NCBI RefSeq assembly: GCF_003703475.1 | Contig: NZ_RDQM01000004.1 | Coordinates: 1-64,000, forward strand | Reading direction: 5' to 3' | DNA length: 64,000 bases | Source of the DNA: Allofranklinella schreckenbergeri | GTDB lineage: Bacteria > Pseudomonadota > Gammaproteobacteria > Burkholderiales > Burkholderiaceae_C | Part shown: in pieces, positions 29,980 through 41,439 of the stretch | Position numbering within the stretch: the first letter of the stretch is position 1 | Layout: the number at the start of each line of letters is the position of its first letter | Made by a program: the position numbers and the translations under genes | The notes under the pieces: generated by a model | Told to the model about the DNA's origin: nothing | Databases searched by the model: none | What the model saw: the letters and a program-made list of their open reading frames with translations, nothing else

Positions 29980-30759
29980 ATGGCATACGAAACCATCGAA
30001 GTACGCACCGAAGCGGAAAAAGTCGGCATCATCACTCTCAACCGCCCCAAGGCCCTCAACGCCTTGAACGACCAGCTCATGACCGAGCTGGGCCAGGCCC
30101 TCAAGGCCTTTGACGCCGACGACAGCATTGGCTGCATCATCGTCACCGGCAGCGAAAAAGCCTTTGCCGCCGGCGCCGACATCACGGCCATGGCCAAGTA
30201 CAACTTCATCGACGCCTACAAGGGCGACTTCATCACCCGCAACTGGGAAACCATCCGCAGCGTGCGCAAGCCCGTCATCGCCGCCGTCAGCGGCTACGCC
30301 CTGGGCGGCGGCTGCGAGCTGGCCATGATGTGCGACTTCATCATCGCCGCCGAAAACGCCAAGTTCGGCCAGCCCGAAATCAAGCTGGGCGTGATCGCCG
30401 GCGCAGGCGGCACGCAGCGCCTGCCGCGCGCCGTGGGCAAGGCCAAGGCCATGGACATGAACCTCACCGGCCGCATGATGGACGCGCAGGAAGCCGAGCG
30501 CTCCGGCTTGGTCAGCCGCGTGGTGCCCACCGACAAGCTGATGGAAGAAGCCCTGGGCGCGGCGCTGACCATTTCCAGCTACTCGCTCATCGCCGCCATC
30601 GCCGCCAAGGAAGCCGTCAACCGCGCCTTTGAAAGCGGCCTGTCCGACGGCGTGATGTTCGAGCGCCGCCTGTTCCACGCGCTGTTTGCCACGCAAGACC
30701 AGAAGGAAGGCATGGACGCCTTCGTCAACAAGCGCCCGGCGCAGTTCAAGAACCAGTAA
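29980..30759 (+). CDS. Enoyl-CoA hydratase
   Basis: 259 residues of the crotonase superfamily. Seen: [13 protein letters not shown], the oxyanion-hole segment [23 protein letters not shown] with the first catalytic Glu, [20 protein letters not shown] with the second, and the tail [17 protein letters not shown]. All are typical of short-chain enoyl-CoA hydratase in fatty acid or phenylacetate degradation. AAGGAG lies just upstream. Ends in a clear terminator, followed directly by interspersed repeat copy 5. Confidence 0.95.
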   Translation: MAYETIEVRTEAEKVGIITLNRPKALNALNDQLMTELGQALKAFDADDSIGCIIVTGSEKAFAAGADITAMAKYNFIDAYKGDFITRNWETIRSVRKPVIAAVSGYALGGGCELAMMCDFIIAAENAKFGQPEIKLGVIAGAGGTQRLPRAVGKAKAMDMNLTGRMMDAQEAERSGLVSRVVPTDKLMEEALGAALTISSYSLIAAIAAKEAVNRAFESGLSDGVMFERRLFHALFATQDQKEGMDAFVNKRPAQFKNQ

Positions 30760-30768
30760 ACCCTACCA

Positions 30769-30794
30769 GACGGCCTTCCCAGGCCGTCTTTTTA
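30769..30794 (+). terminator. Rho-independent terminator of the enoyl-CoA hydratase gene
   Basis: GACGGCCT-TCCC-AGGCCGTC stem-loop of 8 bp followed by TTTTTAT. Confidence 0.92.
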
Positions 30795-30868
30795 TAAATC
30801 AAAAATAAATAAAACAACCTCGTTTCGGCAATTCTGTCAATAAATGGAATTTACTTTGATCTAGAACA
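30794..30868 (-). repeat. Interspersed palindromic element, copy 5 (reverse)
   Basis: On the plus strand AAATCAAAAATAAAT, then CGTTTCGGCAATT (the core reversed), then TTACTTTGATCTAG. One of the two copies whose orientation does not fit a terminator role: both neighbours are on the plus strand, and a separate terminator precedes it. Confidence 0.85.
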
Positions 30869-30880
30869 AAAGGAAATGCC

Positions 30881-31462
30881 ATGGAACAAGCCCAGCCCTT
30901 CAACCTCTACCTAAAAGAAAACAGCCGCGCCACCCACGACAGCGTGGATGCGCTGGTCATGTCCGTCAAACCCTTTGAGAACAACGCCAACTACATCCGC
31001 TTTTTGCAGTTGCAGGCGGTGTTCCACAAAATCGTCGATCCGCTGTTTCAAGACCCGCAGCTCAACGCCCGCATGCCCGGCCTCGCCGAGCGCCGCCGCT
31101 ACGACGACGTGCTGCTGGACTTGCAAGATTTGGGCGCAGCCGAAAAGCCCGTGCAACTACCCATCCCCCAGCCCCAGGGGGCCGAAGCCATCGGCTGGCT
31201 GTACTGCGCCGAAGGCTCCAACCTGGGCGCGGCGTTTTTGTTCAAGGACGCGCAAAAACACCTGGGCTTTGACGAAACTCGCGGCGCGCGCCACCTGCGC
31301 CCCCACGCCGATGGCCGGGCCAAGCACTGGCGCGAATTCACCGACCAGCTCAACCAACTGGACATGAGCAGCGGCCTCAACCGCGAAACCGCCCTCAAAG
31401 GCGCGCTGGAAGCCTTCAGCTTCTACAAAGCCTTGCTGCGCGAGATTTACGAGCTGGCTTGA
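30881..31462 (+). CDS. Biliverdin-producing heme oxygenase
   Basis: 193 residues. The proximal heme ligand is in NSRATHDSVDALVMS (His 19). The distal helix is seen as GWLYCAEGSNLGAAFLFKDA, close to the Y.xEGSxLG pattern of bacterial HemO/BphO-type enzymes. Cleaves heme to biliverdin, CO and iron. No heme uptake, ferredoxin or bacteriophytochrome gene is nearby, so iron release from heme is the default reading. No convincing ribosome-binding site beyond AAAGGA is seen. It starts just after interspersed repeat copy 5. Confidence 0.88.
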   Translation: MEQAQPFNLYLKENSRATHDSVDALVMSVKPFENNANYIRFLQLQAVFHKIVDPLFQDPQLNARMPGLAERRRYDDVLLDLQDLGAAEKPVQLPIPQPQGAEAIGWLYCAEGSNLGAAFLFKDAQKHLGFDETRGARHLRPHADGRAKHWREFTDQLNQLDMSSGLNRETALKGALEAFSFYKALLREIYELA

Positions 31463-31495
31463 GCCCACCGCCCCTGCCCACCTTCGACACCACCG

Positions 31496-31525
31496 GGCGG
31501 CCCGCGCATGCAGGGCCGCCTTTTA
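31496..31525 (+). terminator. Rho-independent terminator of the heme oxygenase gene
   Basis: GGCGGCCC / GGGCCGCC 8-bp stem, 9-nt loop, then TTTTAT. The next element, repeat copy 6, begins at its T-tract. Confidence 0.85.
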
Positions 31526-31600
31526 TATTTCAAGGAAAAATAAACCCATACCCATCATGCCAAAACAAGGAAATTATTTTTCCCATTGATTTACAAAAAT
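31526..31600 (+). repeat. Interspersed palindromic element, copy 6
   Basis: Left arm ATTTCAAGGAAAAAT, core ATGCCAAAACAAGG, right arm CCCATTGATTTACAAAAA. Same sense as the heme oxygenase gene that ends upstream. Confidence 0.88.
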
Positions 31601-31845
31601 CCCCAATCAGCACATTCAGAGAGCTTTGACGCCGCCTCCCTCCCACCAAGCCAGCCACTGGCTGCCCGAAAGGCATACGCCGCAGGCCGTCCCCCCATCC
31701 GCTCTCTTGAGCGCCGTGTAGAGATTTTGGACAGGCTCTTAAAATGCGCGCTGGCCCGGCGCCCTCTTGTTTCACGCGGCTGCGCCCGCCCCTTTCGCCA
31801 GCCGCAAGCGCCCTGCCCACCGCCATCTTTTTCAGGATTTCCCCC
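31601..31845 (+). other. purL leader region
   Basis: About 245 bp between repeat copy 6 and the purL start. No recognised gene, riboswitch or clear promoter hexamers. The purL promoter must lie here or inside the repeat copy. Confidence 0.4.
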
Positions 31846-34800
31846 GTGTCACTGTTCGTCACCCTGCTTGAGGGCGCACCCGCCCTTTCCGCCTTTCGCG
31901 CCCAAAAACTCCTGCCCCAACTGCAAGCCATCGCCCCCGGCATTGAGGCGCTGGATGCGCGCCACCTCTACCTGATCGCCAGCCAAACCCAGCCCGACGC
32001 CCAGACGCTGGCGCAGTGGGAGCGCCTGCTGGACGCCCAACAAGGCAGCGCCAGCAGCAACGCAGACAACACTGCCAGCGCCACCCGCGACGCCCACGCC
32101 CCGCTGTGGCTGGTCACGCCGCGCGTGGGCACGGTCAGCCCCTGGGCCTCCAAGGCGACGGACATCGCCCGCAACTGCGGCCTGGCGGCATCCTCGGGCC
32201 TGGTGCGCATCGAGCGCGCCACGGCCTACAACGTGCAGCCAGGCGGCCAGCCCTTGAGCCAAGCCCAGTGGCAAGCCATCGCCGCCCTGCTGCACGACCG
32301 CATGACCGAATCCGTGCTGACGCACCCCAGCCAGGCCCGACAACTGTTTGACAGCCTGCCCGCCGCGCCGCTGCAAACGGTGGACGTGCTCAGCGGCGGC
32401 CCCGAGCAAGGCAAGCAGGCGCTGGAGGCGGCCAACCGCGACTGGGGCCTGGCACTGGCCGAGGATGAGATCGACTACCTCGTAGCCGCCTTCACGCAAC
32501 TGGGCCGCAACCCCACGGATGTGGAGCTGATGATGTTCGCCCAGGCCAACAGCGAGCACTGCCGCCACAAGATATTCAACGCGGACTTCACCATTGACGG
32601 CCAGCGCCAGGACAAAAGCCTGTTCGGCATGATCCGCCACACGCACCAGATGGCGCCGCAGCACACCGTCGTGGCCTATGCCGACAACGCCTCGGTGATG
32701 GAAGGCCATGCCATCGAGCGCTTCGTCGCCCGCGCCGGCGACGCCCAGGCCCCGCGCCAGTACGTGCGCGAGCCGGCCCGCCACGACGTGCTGATGAAGG
32801 TGGAGACGCACAACCACCCCACGGCCATCTCGCCCTTCCCCGGCGCGGCCACCGGCGCGGGCGGCGAAATCCGCGACGAAGGCGCCACCGGCCGTGGCGC
32901 GCGGCCCAAGGCGGGGCTGACAGGCTTTACCGTCTCCAAGCTCTGGGGCGGGCTGAGCGAGCAGCCCGGCGGCAAGCCCGCCCACATGGCCAGCCCGCTG
33001 GAGATCATGACCGAAGGCCCGCTGGGCGGCGCGGCCTTCAACAACGAGTTTGGCCGCCCCAACCTGGCCGGTTATTTCCGTGAATACGAGCAAGAAGTCG
33101 CGGGCGTGCAGCGCGGCTTTCACAAGCCCATCATGATCGCCGGCGGCCTGGGGCAGATCGATGCCACGCAGGTCAAGAAAGTGCAATTCCCCGCTGGCAC
33201 GCTGCTGGTGCAACTGGGCGGTCCGGGCATGCGCATCGGCATGGGCGGCGGCGCGGCCAGCTCGCTGGCCAGCGGCGTGAACGCGGCCGATCTGGACTTT
33301 GACTCCGTGCAGCGCGGCAACCCCGAGATTGAGCGCCGCGCGCAGGAAGTCATCAACCAATGCTGGCAATTGGGCCAGGACAACCCCATCCTGGCCATCC
33401 ACGACGTGGGCGCGGGCGGCTTGTCCAACGCCTTCCCCGAGCTGGTCAACGACGCCGGGCGGGGCGCGCGCTTTGATTTGCGCGCCGTGCCGCTGGAGGA
33501 AAGCGGCCTCTCGCCCAAGGAGATCTGGAGCAACGAAAGCCAGGAGCGCTACGTCATGGCCATCGCCCCCGAGGCGCTGGCGCGTTTTGAGGCGCTGTGC
33601 GCGCGCGAGCGCTGCCCATTTGCCGTGGTGGGCGTGACCACCGAAGCGCGCGAGCTGCGCGTGACCGAGGGCGACGACGCCACCGAAGCCACCACCGCCC
33701 CGCACCCCGTGGACATGCCCATGGACGTGCTGCTGGGCAAACCGCCCAAGATGCACCGCGACGTGCGCAGCGTGGCGCGCACGCCCCAGCCGCTGGATGT
33801 CACCGGCGTGGGTCTGCAAGAGGCCATCATCGGCGTGCTCAGCCACCCCACCGTGGCCAGCAAGCGCTTTCTCATCACCATTGGCGACCGCGCCGTGGGC
33901 GGCCTCACGCACCGCGACCAAATGGTCGGCCCCTGGCAAGTGCCGGTGGCCGATTGCGCCGTCACCCTGGCCGATTTCAAAGGGCTGGCGGGCGAAGCCA
34001 TGAGCATGGGCGAGCGCAGCCCGGTAGCCGCCCTCAACGCCCCGGCCTCGGGCCGCCTGGCCATTGCCGAGGCCATCACCAACCTGCTGGCCGCGCCCAT
34101 TGAGCTGGCGCGCGTCAAGCTCTCGGCCAACTGGATGGCCGCCTGCGGCGAGCCGGGCGAGGACGCCGACCTGTACGCCACCGTGCGCGCCGTCGGCCTG
34201 GAGCTGTGCCCGGCGCTGGGCATTTCCATCCCCGTGGGCAAGGACAGCCTGTCCATGCGCACCGTCTGGCAGCACGAAGGCCAGCCACGCAAGGTCACCT
34301 CGCCCGTGACGCTGATCGCCAGCGCCTTTTGCACCCTGCCCGACATCACCGACACGCTCACGCCGCAACTCAATCGCGACGAGGCCGACACCACCCTCAT
34401 CCTCATCGACCTGGGCCGCGGCCAGATGCGCATGGGCGGCTCCATGCTGGCGCAGGTGCTGGGCCAGGAGGGCGGCGCCACCGCCGATCTGGACGACGCG
34501 CAAGACCTGGTGCGCCTGGTCGATGCCGTCAACCAACTGCGCCGCGAAGGCAAGCTGCTGGCCTACCACGACCGCAGCGACGGCGGCCTGTTGGCCACCG
34601 TGGCCGAAATGGCCTTTGCCGGGCGCGTGGGCGTGGCGCTGAATGTGGACTTGCTCGTCACCGAAGGCGACGGCATCAGCGACAGCCGCGCCGAATACGG
34701 CGACGCCAAGAACTGGGCGCAGCAAATCAGCGCACGCCGCGAAGAACTCACCCTCAAAGCCCTGTTCAACGAGGAGCCGGGCGTAGTGCTGCAAGTGCGC

Positions 34801-35913
34801 ACCGCCGAGCGCGACGCCGTCATGCAAACGCTGCGCGCGCACGGCCTGTCCAAGCACAGCCACTACATCGGCAAAACCCGCCCCGCGCAGGCCCCGCTGG
34901 AAGATGGCAAAGGCCAGCTGCAAATCTGGCGCGACACGCAAAAAGTCTTTGCCGCCGACCTGTTCGACCTCTACCAGGTCTGGGACAGCGTGAGCTGGCA
35001 AATCGCCCGCGAGCGCGACAACCCCGCCTGCGCCGATGAAGAACACGCCAGCGCGGGCCAAATGGACGACCCCGGCCTGCATGTGCATCTGAGCTTCGAT
35101 CCGGCCGAGGACGTGGCCGCCCCCTTCATCGGTCAGGCTCGCCCGCGCGTGGCCATCCTGCGCGAGCAGGGCGTCAACTCCCACGTCGAAATGGCCTACG
35201 CCTTCAGCGAAGCGGGCTTTGACGCCATCGACGTGCACATGAGCGACTTGCAGGCCGGGCGCGAAAACCTGGCGCAATTTCAGGGCTTGGTCGCCTGCGG
35301 CGGCTTCAGCTACGGCGACACCCTGGGCGCGGGCGTAGGCTGGGCGCGCTCCATCACCTTCAACCCCGCGCTGCTGGAGCAATTCCAGCAATTCTTCGCC
35401 CGTGGCGACAGCTTCGGCCTGGGCGTGTGCAACGGCTGCCAGATGTTCGCCGAGCTGGCGAGCATCATCCCCGGCGCAGGGGCCTGGCCGCGCTTTACCA
35501 CCAACCGCAGCGAGCGCTTCGAGGCGCGCCTCTCGCAAGTCGAGGTGCTGGACAGCCCCAGCCTGTTCCTGCAAGGCATGGCTGGCAGCCGCCTGCCCGT
35601 CGTCGTCGCCCACGGCGAAGGCTTTGCCAACTTCAGCCGCCAGGGCGACGCCAGCGCTGCCATCGCCGCCATGCGCTACGTCGATCACCTGGGCCAGCCC
35701 ACCGAGCGCTACCCCGCCAACCCCAACGGCAGCCCCGGCGGCCTGACCGCCGTCACCACCGCCGACGGGCGCTTCACGGCCATGATGCCCCACCCCGAGC
35801 GCGTCTTCCGCAACGCCCAGATGAGCTGGACGGATCTGGCCGCCACCGGCGGCCTGGGCGCCCACAGCCCCTGGGTCCGCCTGTGGCGCAACGCGCGCAA
35901 GTGGGTGGGTTAA
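31846..35913 (+). CDS. purL: Phosphoribosylformylglycinamidine synthase (large, fused)
   Basis: 1355 residues from GTG 31846, which has AGGA 9 nt upstream and gives the family start (M)[21 protein letters not shown]. Layout: N-terminal PurS-like domain, linker, two AIRS-type halves ([49 protein letters not shown]), and a C-terminal class I glutaminase with nucleophile in [10 protein letters not shown] (about residue 1195) and His/Glu in MPHPERVF. Converts FGAR to FGAM with glutamine and ATP in purine synthesis. Length is as in other proteobacterial fused enzymes. The opposite strand is open over nearly the whole gene because of GC-rich codon bias and is not a gene. Confidence 0.97.
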   Translation: MSLFVTLLEGAPALSAFRAQKLLPQLQAIAPGIEALDARHLYLIASQTQPDAQTLAQWERLLDAQQGSASSNADNTASATRDAHAPLWLVTPRVGTVSPWASKATDIARNCGLAASSGLVRIERATAYNVQPGGQPLSQAQWQAIAALLHDRMTESVLTHPSQARQLFDSLPAAPLQTVDVLSGGPEQGKQALEAANRDWGLALAEDEIDYLVAAFTQLGRNPTDVELMMFAQANSEHCRHKIFNADFTIDGQRQDKSLFGMIRHTHQMAPQHTVVAYADNASVMEGHAIERFVARAGDAQAPRQYVREPARHDVLMKVETHNHPTAISPFPGAATGAGGEIRDEGATGRGARPKAGLTGFTVSKLWGGLSEQPGGKPAHMASPLEIMTEGPLGGAAFNNEFGRPNLAGYFREYEQEVAGVQRGFHKPIMIAGGLGQIDATQVKKVQFPAGTLLVQLGGPGMRIGMGGGAASSLASGVNAADLDFDSVQRGNPEIERRAQEVINQCWQLGQDNPILAIHDVGAGGLSNAFPELVNDAGRGARFDLRAVPLEESGLSPKEIWSNESQERYVMAIAPEALARFEALCARERCPFAVVGVTTEARELRVTEGDDATEATTAPHPVDMPMDVLLGKPPKMHRDVRSVARTPQPLDVTGVGLQEAIIGVLSHPTVASKRFLITIGDRAVGGLTHRDQMVGPWQVPVADCAVTLADFKGLAGEAMSMGERSPVAALNAPASGRLAIAEAITNLLAAPIELARVKLSANWMAACGEPGEDADLYATVRAVGLELCPALGISIPVGKDSLSMRTVWQHEGQPRKVTSPVTLIASAFCTLPDITDTLTPQLNRDEADTTLILIDLGRGQMRMGGSMLAQVLGQEGGATADLDDAQDLVRLVDAVNQLRREGKLLAYHDRSDGGLLATVAEMAFAGRVGVALNVDLLVTEGDGISDSRAEYGDAKNWAQQISARREELTLKALFNEEPGVVLQVRTAERDAVMQTLRAHGLSKHSHYIGKTRPAQAPLEDGKGQLQIWRDTQKVFAADLFDLYQVWDSVSWQIARERDNPACADEEHASAGQMDDPGLHVHLSFDPAEDVAAPFIGQARPRVAILREQGVNSHVEMAYAFSEAGFDAIDVHMSDLQAGRENLAQFQGLVACGGFSYGDTLGAGVGWARSITFNPALLEQFQQFFARGDSFGLGVCNGCQMFAELASIIPGAGAWPRFTTNRSERFEARLSQVEVLDSPSLFLQGMAGSRLPVVVAHGEGFANFSRQGDASAAIAAMRYVDHLGQPTERYPANPNGSPGGLTAVTTADGRFTAMMPHPERVFRNAQMSWTDLAATGGLGAHSPWVRLWRNARKWVG

Positions 35914-35924
35914 ACACCACCAAA

Positions 35925-35999
35925 ATACAAATCAAAAGGAAATAAAATAACCCCTTATTGGCATGATGGGTCTATTGTTCCATTTACCTTGATTTGTAT
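35925..35999 (-). repeat. Interspersed palindromic element, copy 7 (reverse; longest perfect arms)
   Basis: Terminal inverted repeat ATACAAATCAA (35925-35935) / TTGATTTGTAT (35989-35999) is perfect over 11 bp, total length 75 bp. The core reads ATGCCAATAAGGGG on the minus strand. Between convergent purL and the HMG-CoA lyase-like gene, in the sense of the latter. Confidence 0.93.
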
Positions 36000-36006
36000 A
36001 GAACAC

Positions 36007-36050
36007 CAATACAAACGGCCGCTTGATGCGGCCGTTTGCGTTGGTATTGG
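36007..36050. terminator. Bidirectional hairpin between convergent genes
   Basis: CAAACGGCCGC / GCGGCCGTTTG, an 11-bp perfect stem, extended by CCAATAC/GTATTGG around it. Serves purL (+) and the lyase gene (-). The T tracts are short, so strength is uncertain. Confidence 0.6.
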
Positions 36051-36150
36051 TATGGGTGGCGAAGGCGGATCAAGCGAGAGATTTGCCAACCGCCAAACAA
36101 GCGCATTGGCCCTCAGCCCTCAAAATGCTCAGGCTCCAACCATCACCCCT

Positions 36151-37059
36151 TCAACCCGCGCGCTTATTGAGCAGCGCCACCGCCACGCGGGATTGGTTTT
36201 TGCGGCCCAGATGCTCGCTGATGAATTGGCCTGCGTCCACGAGCTTGTCCAGATCGATGCCCGTTTCGATATCCATGCCGTGCAGCATATACACCACATC
36301 TTCCGTGGCAACGTTGCCCGTGGCGCCCTTGGCGTAAGGGCAACCGCCCAGGCCAGCGACGGAGGATTGGAAGTTGCTCACCCCCACCTCCATCGCCGCC
36401 AAGGTATTGGCCAGAGCCTGGCCGTAGGTGTCGTGGAAGTGGCCGCTGATGTGTGCAATGTCGTAATAGCCCAGCGTCGCCTCGATGGCGGCCTGCACCT
36501 TGCGCGGCGTGCCCACGCCGATGGTGTCGGCCACGTCCACGCGCTGCACGCCAATTTCTTTCATCAGGCTAGCCAGGTAGGCTACTTTTTCGGGGGCGAT
36601 ATCGCCTTCGTAGGGGCAACCGACGGTGCAGCTCATGGCGCCGCGCACGGCCATGCCTTGGGCCAGGGCGGCCTGAACCACCGGGGCGAAGCGCTCGATG
36701 CTCTCGGCAATGGAGCAGTTGATGTTCTTCTGGCTGAAAGCCTCGCTGGCCGAGCCAAAGACGACGATTTCGTCAGGCCGCGTGGGCAGCGCCGCTTCAA
36801 AACCTTTCATGTTGGGGGTGAGCACGCTGTAGCGCACGCCGGCCTTGCGGGCGATGCCGGCCATGACTTCGGCGTTGTCGCCCATTTGCGGCACCCATTT
36901 GGGGCTGACGAAGCTGGTGACTTCGATTTCCTGCAAGCCCGCCTCTTGCAGCTTGTGCACCAGCTCGATCTTGATGGCGGCGGGCACAGGTTGTTTTTCG
37001 TTTTGCAAACCATCGCGCGGGCCGACGTCGATGATCTGGACTTTGCTGGGCAATGTCAT
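36151..37059 (-). CDS. Hydroxymethylglutaryl-CoA lyase
   Basis: 302 residues, TIM-barrel of the DRE-TIM family. Start MTLPSKVQIIDVGPRDGLQN (catalytic Arg/Asp pair in PRDGLQNE), then EVTSFVSPKWVPQMGDNAEV, GAMSCTVGCPYEG, the metal histidines in ISGHFHDTYGQA, and the catalytic Cys loop VAGLGGCPYAKGATGN. Cleaves HMG-CoA to acetyl-CoA and acetoacetate in leucine catabolism. AGGAG is 9 nt upstream. A close relative acting on another hydroxyacyl-CoA cannot be excluded. Confidence 0.92.
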   Translation of the reverse strand: MTLPSKVQIIDVGPRDGLQNEKQPVPAAIKIELVHKLQEAGLQEIEVTSFVSPKWVPQMGDNAEVMAGIARKAGVRYSVLTPNMKGFEAALPTRPDEIVVFGSASEAFSQKNINCSIAESIERFAPVVQAALAQGMAVRGAMSCTVGCPYEGDIAPEKVAYLASLMKEIGVQRVDVADTIGVGTPRKVQAAIEATLGYYDIAHISGHFHDTYGQALANTLAAMEVGVSNFQSSVAGLGGCPYAKGATGNVATEDVVYMLHGMDIETGIDLDKLVDAGQFISEHLGRKNQSRVAVALLNKRAG

Positions 37060-37105
37060 GGCGGGACTCTCCTGGTGAAAGCGCTGTGGGGAAGCGCAAT
37101 TTTTA

Positions 37106-37180
37106 TATTTCAAAAAGCAACAAAATCACCCTATTTCGGCAATTTTATAAACAATCGCCTTTTCTTATGATCTGCAATAT
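37106..37180 (-). repeat. Interspersed palindromic element, copy 8 (reverse)
   Basis: Plus strand TATTTCAAAAAG at one end and CTTATGATCTGCAATA at the other; the core reads TTGCCGAAATAGGGTG on the minus strand. It lies downstream of the PII gene terminator and about 47 bp upstream of the lyase start, so it may also sit in the lyase leader. Confidence 0.82.
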
Positions 37181-37231
37181 AGCCATGAAATGGCTGTAGG
37201 CGATGTTTTCTGCGGGGAAGGCGGCCGTGGC

Positions 37232-37266
37232 AAAAACATCGGGCCTGTGAAAGGCCCGATGTTTTT
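37232..37266. terminator. Terminator of the PII gene
   Basis: AAAAACATCGGGCCT / AGGCCCGATGTTTTT, 15 bp with a GTGAA loop and T runs on both strands. It follows the glnB-type gene stop at 37280 on the minus strand. Confidence 0.93.
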
Positions 37267-37279
37267 GCTCCAGATGCCA

Positions 37280-38699
<1,420 letters not shown>

Positions 38700-38745
38700 A
38701 GCGGTGGTTTCCTACAAGGGCAGAAAGCGAGGCGCGGCGGCAGCA

Positions 38746-39858
38746 TCACATGCGGCCAAAGGAGAAGGCCTCGCTCTGGGGTGTTTGCTCCACTTCGTCG
38801 ATCAGGCGCAGCAGCGGGCGCAGCTCGCGGTAGCGGCTGGCGGTGCTGCGGATGTAGTGGATAAAGCGCGGCGCATCAGCCAAGTATTGGGGCTTGCCAT
38901 CGCGCAGCGTCAGGCGCGCAAAAATGCCCGCCACTTTCAGATGGCGCTGCAGGCCCATCCATTCCACCGCGCGGTAGAACTCGCCGAAATCGCGCTCCAG
39001 TTCGGGGGCGTTGGCCAACAATCCGGCTTTGCGGGCGCGCTCCCAGTAACGCACGGCGATGTCGAGCACGAAGTCCTCCTCCCAACTGTGGAAGGCGTCG
39101 CGCAGCAAGCTGGCCAGGTCATAGGTGATGGGGCCATGCAGCGCGTCCTGGAAATCCAGCAGGCCGCTCAGGCGCGCGCCCTGCCCCGCCGTATCGGGCT
39201 GCACCATCAGGTTGCGTAGCATGTAATCGCGGTGGACGAAGACTTGCGGCACGGCCAAGCTGCGCGCCACGATGAGCTCAAAGCTCTGGTGCAGGCATTG
39301 GGTTTGGCTGGCGCTGAGTTCGGCCCGGCGGTGTTGGCCCAGGTACCACTGCTCGAAAAGCCTCAGCTCCTGGTGCAGCTTGTCGGCGTCGTAGGCGGGC
39401 ACCGACTGTGCGGGAACGCGAGTTTGCATGGCGATGAGCCAATCCAGCGCCTGCACCATCAGCGGCTGGGCGCGCCGGGCGGTGTCTTCGCCGCCGTTGG
39501 GGGCGTCTTGCGCAGTGGCCAGCAGATATTGCAACGCGGTTTGACGGCCCAGGTCGTTCATGAGGAGGAAGCCGTTTGGCACGTCAGCGGCCAGGATGTC
39601 CGGCACGGGCAAGCCCGCTTGCTGCAAAAGCTGGTCGATGTGCAAAAAGGCCGCCAGCGGCTCTTTGTCCGGCGGGGCGTCCATGATGATGCGGCTTTGG
39701 CCCTGCCGGTCGTGCACGCGCAGGTAACGCCGAAAGCTGGCGTCGGCGCTGGCCAGCTTCAAGGTGCTGGCATCGAGGCCGTGGGCAGCCGCCTGGGCGG
39801 CGAACCAGGCGTCAAAACAGATGCGGCGTTCAGGGTCTTCCCACGGGATGCTGTTCAT
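38746..39858 (-). CDS. Aminoglycoside phosphotransferase family, AmgK-like sugar kinase
   Basis: 370 residues, kinase-like fold: substrate-loop DASFRRYLRV (about 39-48), hinge FLLMNDLGRQ, catalytic loop VHRDYMLRNLM (His 209, Asp 211, Asn 216) and metal-binding LLDFQDAL (Asp 235). The pattern matches AmgK, the anomeric MurNAc/GlcNAc kinase of peptidoglycan recycling. The usual neighbour MurU (nucleotidyltransferase) is not beside it; a P4H-like gene is. Function is therefore probable, not proven. Confidence 0.78.
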   Translation of the reverse strand: MNSIPWEDPERRICFDAWFAAQAAAHGLDASTLKLASADASFRRYLRVHDRQGQSRIIMDAPPDKEPLAAFLHIDQLLQQAGLPVPDILAADVPNGFLLMNDLGRQTALQYLLATAQDAPNGGEDTARRAQPLMVQALDWLIAMQTRVPAQSVPAYDADKLHQELRLFEQWYLGQHRRAELSASQTQCLHQSFELIVARSLAVPQVFVHRDYMLRNLMVQPDTAGQGARLSGLLDFQDALHGPITYDLASLLRDAFHSWEEDFVLDIAVRYWERARKAGLLANAPELERDFGEFYRAVEWMGLQRHLKVAGIFARLTLRDGKPQYLADAPRFIHYIRSTASRYRELRPLLRLIDEVEQTPQSEAFSFGRM

Positions 39859-39949
39859 GGTTTTTTCTCAAACTGTGCTGCCCGCCATTGTATGAATAGG
39901 CTGCCTGGGATTTGGGCTGAAAGCGACACTTTGATGAAATAGCTGTTTT

Positions 39950-40022
39950 TAAATCAAAATAAAATTCAACCAAATACTATCATGCCAAAATAGCATTATT
40001 TTATTTCTTTTTGAATTGCAAA
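39950..40022 (+). repeat. Interspersed palindromic element, copy 9
   Basis: Left arm TAAATCAAAATAAA, core ATGCCAAAATAGCAT (ATGC/GCAT pairing), right arm TTTCTTTTTGAATTGC. Both neighbouring genes are on the minus strand, so this copy is the second exception to the terminator orientation. Confidence 0.85.
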
Positions 40023-40023
40023 T

Positions 40024-40815
40024 TCAAAGACCTGCATGCTGTTGCGCGTGCCGCTGTTGCTCTGCGCGGGCCATGGCGGCGATGAGTTCGCCCCAGGTTG
40101 CCATGCCCAGCGCCTGCGCCCTGGCCAGTGCGACCAATGCCAATTCGGCGGTGGCCATCGCATCGGCCACGGCATGGTGGCGCTCGCTATTGCCCAGGCG
40201 CAAGGCGCGCAGCCACGCATCCAGATCGGTGCCCAGCGCGGCATGCTCGGGGAACAACAGCGGCATGGCATGCGCCAGGTCGTACACCTTGGGCAAGCGC
40301 CCGCCCTGCGCCGTCAGCCCCAGCCACTGCTGCGCGGCGCGGTGCAGCATCGTTTCGTCAAACCAGGCGTGCCAAGCCAGCCAAACTGCATCTTGCCCCC
40401 AATCGAGCAATTCCAGCAACGCCTGGTGCGGGTCTTGCCCCTGGGCCAGATCGGCTTGCGTCATGCCGTGGAATAACTGGCTATCGGGCTTGAGCTGCAC
40501 CTGCACTGCCAGCACGCGCTCCCACGTTTGTCCCAGCGCAATGCCCAAGCCCTGGCCGCCGGCATCTGGCTCCAGGCGCACGCCACCGATGGACAAGATG
40601 GTGTCGCGCTTGAGGTCCAGCCCCGTTGTCTCCAGGTCGAACACCACCACCGCCTGCTGCCGCAAGCCTTGCGCGCCCGCTTGCACCATGGCAGGCAACT
40701 GTGCCAGTTGTGCGGCCAATGCCTGCTGCTCGCTGCTTGACAGCGCCTGCTGCGCACGCGCGGCTGCTCCGCCTGCGCTTGCGCCGCCCAGCCACTGCCT
40801 GATCCGATCCCACAT
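40024..40815 (-). CDS. DEDDh 3'-5' exonuclease (DnaQ-like)
   Basis: 263 residues. The exonuclease core starts in VVVFDLETTGLDLKRDTI (Asp/Glu of motif I), motif II near AWHAWFDETML, and the DEDDh motif III HHAVADAMATAEL. It is not the polymerase III epsilon subunit itself because the sequence lacks the usual epsilon C-terminus and carries a 50-residue Gln/Ala-rich N-terminal region. Related genes are often next to cyclic-nucleotide/CBS-domain proteins, absent here. Start MWDRIRQWLG is chosen over a slightly earlier Met. Confidence 0.82.
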   Translation of the reverse strand: MWDRIRQWLGGASAGGAAARAQQALSSSEQQALAAQLAQLPAMVQAGAQGLRQQAVVVFDLETTGLDLKRDTILSIGGVRLEPDAGGQGLGIALGQTWERVLAVQVQLKPDSQLFHGMTQADLAQGQDPHQALLELLDWGQDAVWLAWHAWFDETMLHRAAQQWLGLTAQGGRLPKVYDLAHAMPLLFPEHAALGTDLDAWLRALRLGNSERHHAVADAMATAELALVALARAQALGMATWGELIAAMARAEQQRHAQQHAGL

Positions 40816-40913
40816 ACTGCCCTGCCTTCCATGCAAGCCCCCATTACCGCACTGGCTGGCGGCGTTGCGTCAGCTCGTCGCCAGCCACACGCTCAACGCC
40901 ATCCCAGCGCGCA

Positions 40914-40952
40914 TAAAAAAAGGAACGCCACCTGTTGGGATGCGTTCCTTTT
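40914..40952 (-). terminator. Terminator after the DUF465 gene
   Basis: On the minus strand AAAAGGAACGC, loop, GCGTTCCTTTTTTT: 11-bp stem with a good T-run, 30 nt after the gene stop at 40982. Confidence 0.92.
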
Positions 40953-40981
40953 CATGGTCTCAGTGGGCTTCAAGCCATTGT

Positions 40982-41218
40982 TCACTGCTCGCCGCTGGCT
41001 TCCGCCTCACGACGCAAGATCGCGTACAACTCATCTTTGATGAGCAGTTTTTCTTTCTTCAGCGTTTCAATTTCGGTATGGATGCCGCCAGCATCCATAT
41101 CTTCAAGCCTCTTGATCTGGTGATCCAGATCATTGTGCTTTTCAAACAAATTCAAAAAGCGGGCGTTGGTGCCTTCGGTTTTCAGGCGGGTAATCAGATC
41201 ACGGTATTCAGGAAACAT
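40982..41218 (-). CDS. DUF465 / YdcH-family protein
   Basis: 78 residues: MFPEYRDLITRLKTEGTNAR, FEKHNDLDHQIKRLE, then a helical tail (TLKKEKLLIKDELYAILRR). Predicted long helical hairpin or coiled coil. The family is small, cytoplasmic and uncharacterised. AGGAG lies upstream. Confidence 0.88.
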   Translation of the reverse strand: MFPEYRDLITRLKTEGTNARFLNLFEKHNDLDHQIKRLEDMDAGGIHTEIETLKKEKLLIKDELYAILRREAEASGEQ

Positions 41219-41439
41219 GCGCGTTTCACTCCTTTCTTGCCGCCGATGATAGCCCAGCGCACAGGCCATTGAACGCAAAAGCCCCCCGATTCCCACCGGC
41301 CTGCCGCAAATAGGTTTTGCTGCCGATGCAGCCGTCTCAATTGTTAAAAATGCGTGTAATATCAATTCATCCTGCGTCAAGTTGTGTCTGCACATGTACA
41401 CACAAGTGCCGCAGGATTTGCCCATGCCTTCAAGCCGCC

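Noticed and set aside
31849-35865. 1338-codon minus-strand open frame antisense to purL
   Set aside because: Same antisense effect; purL is certain.
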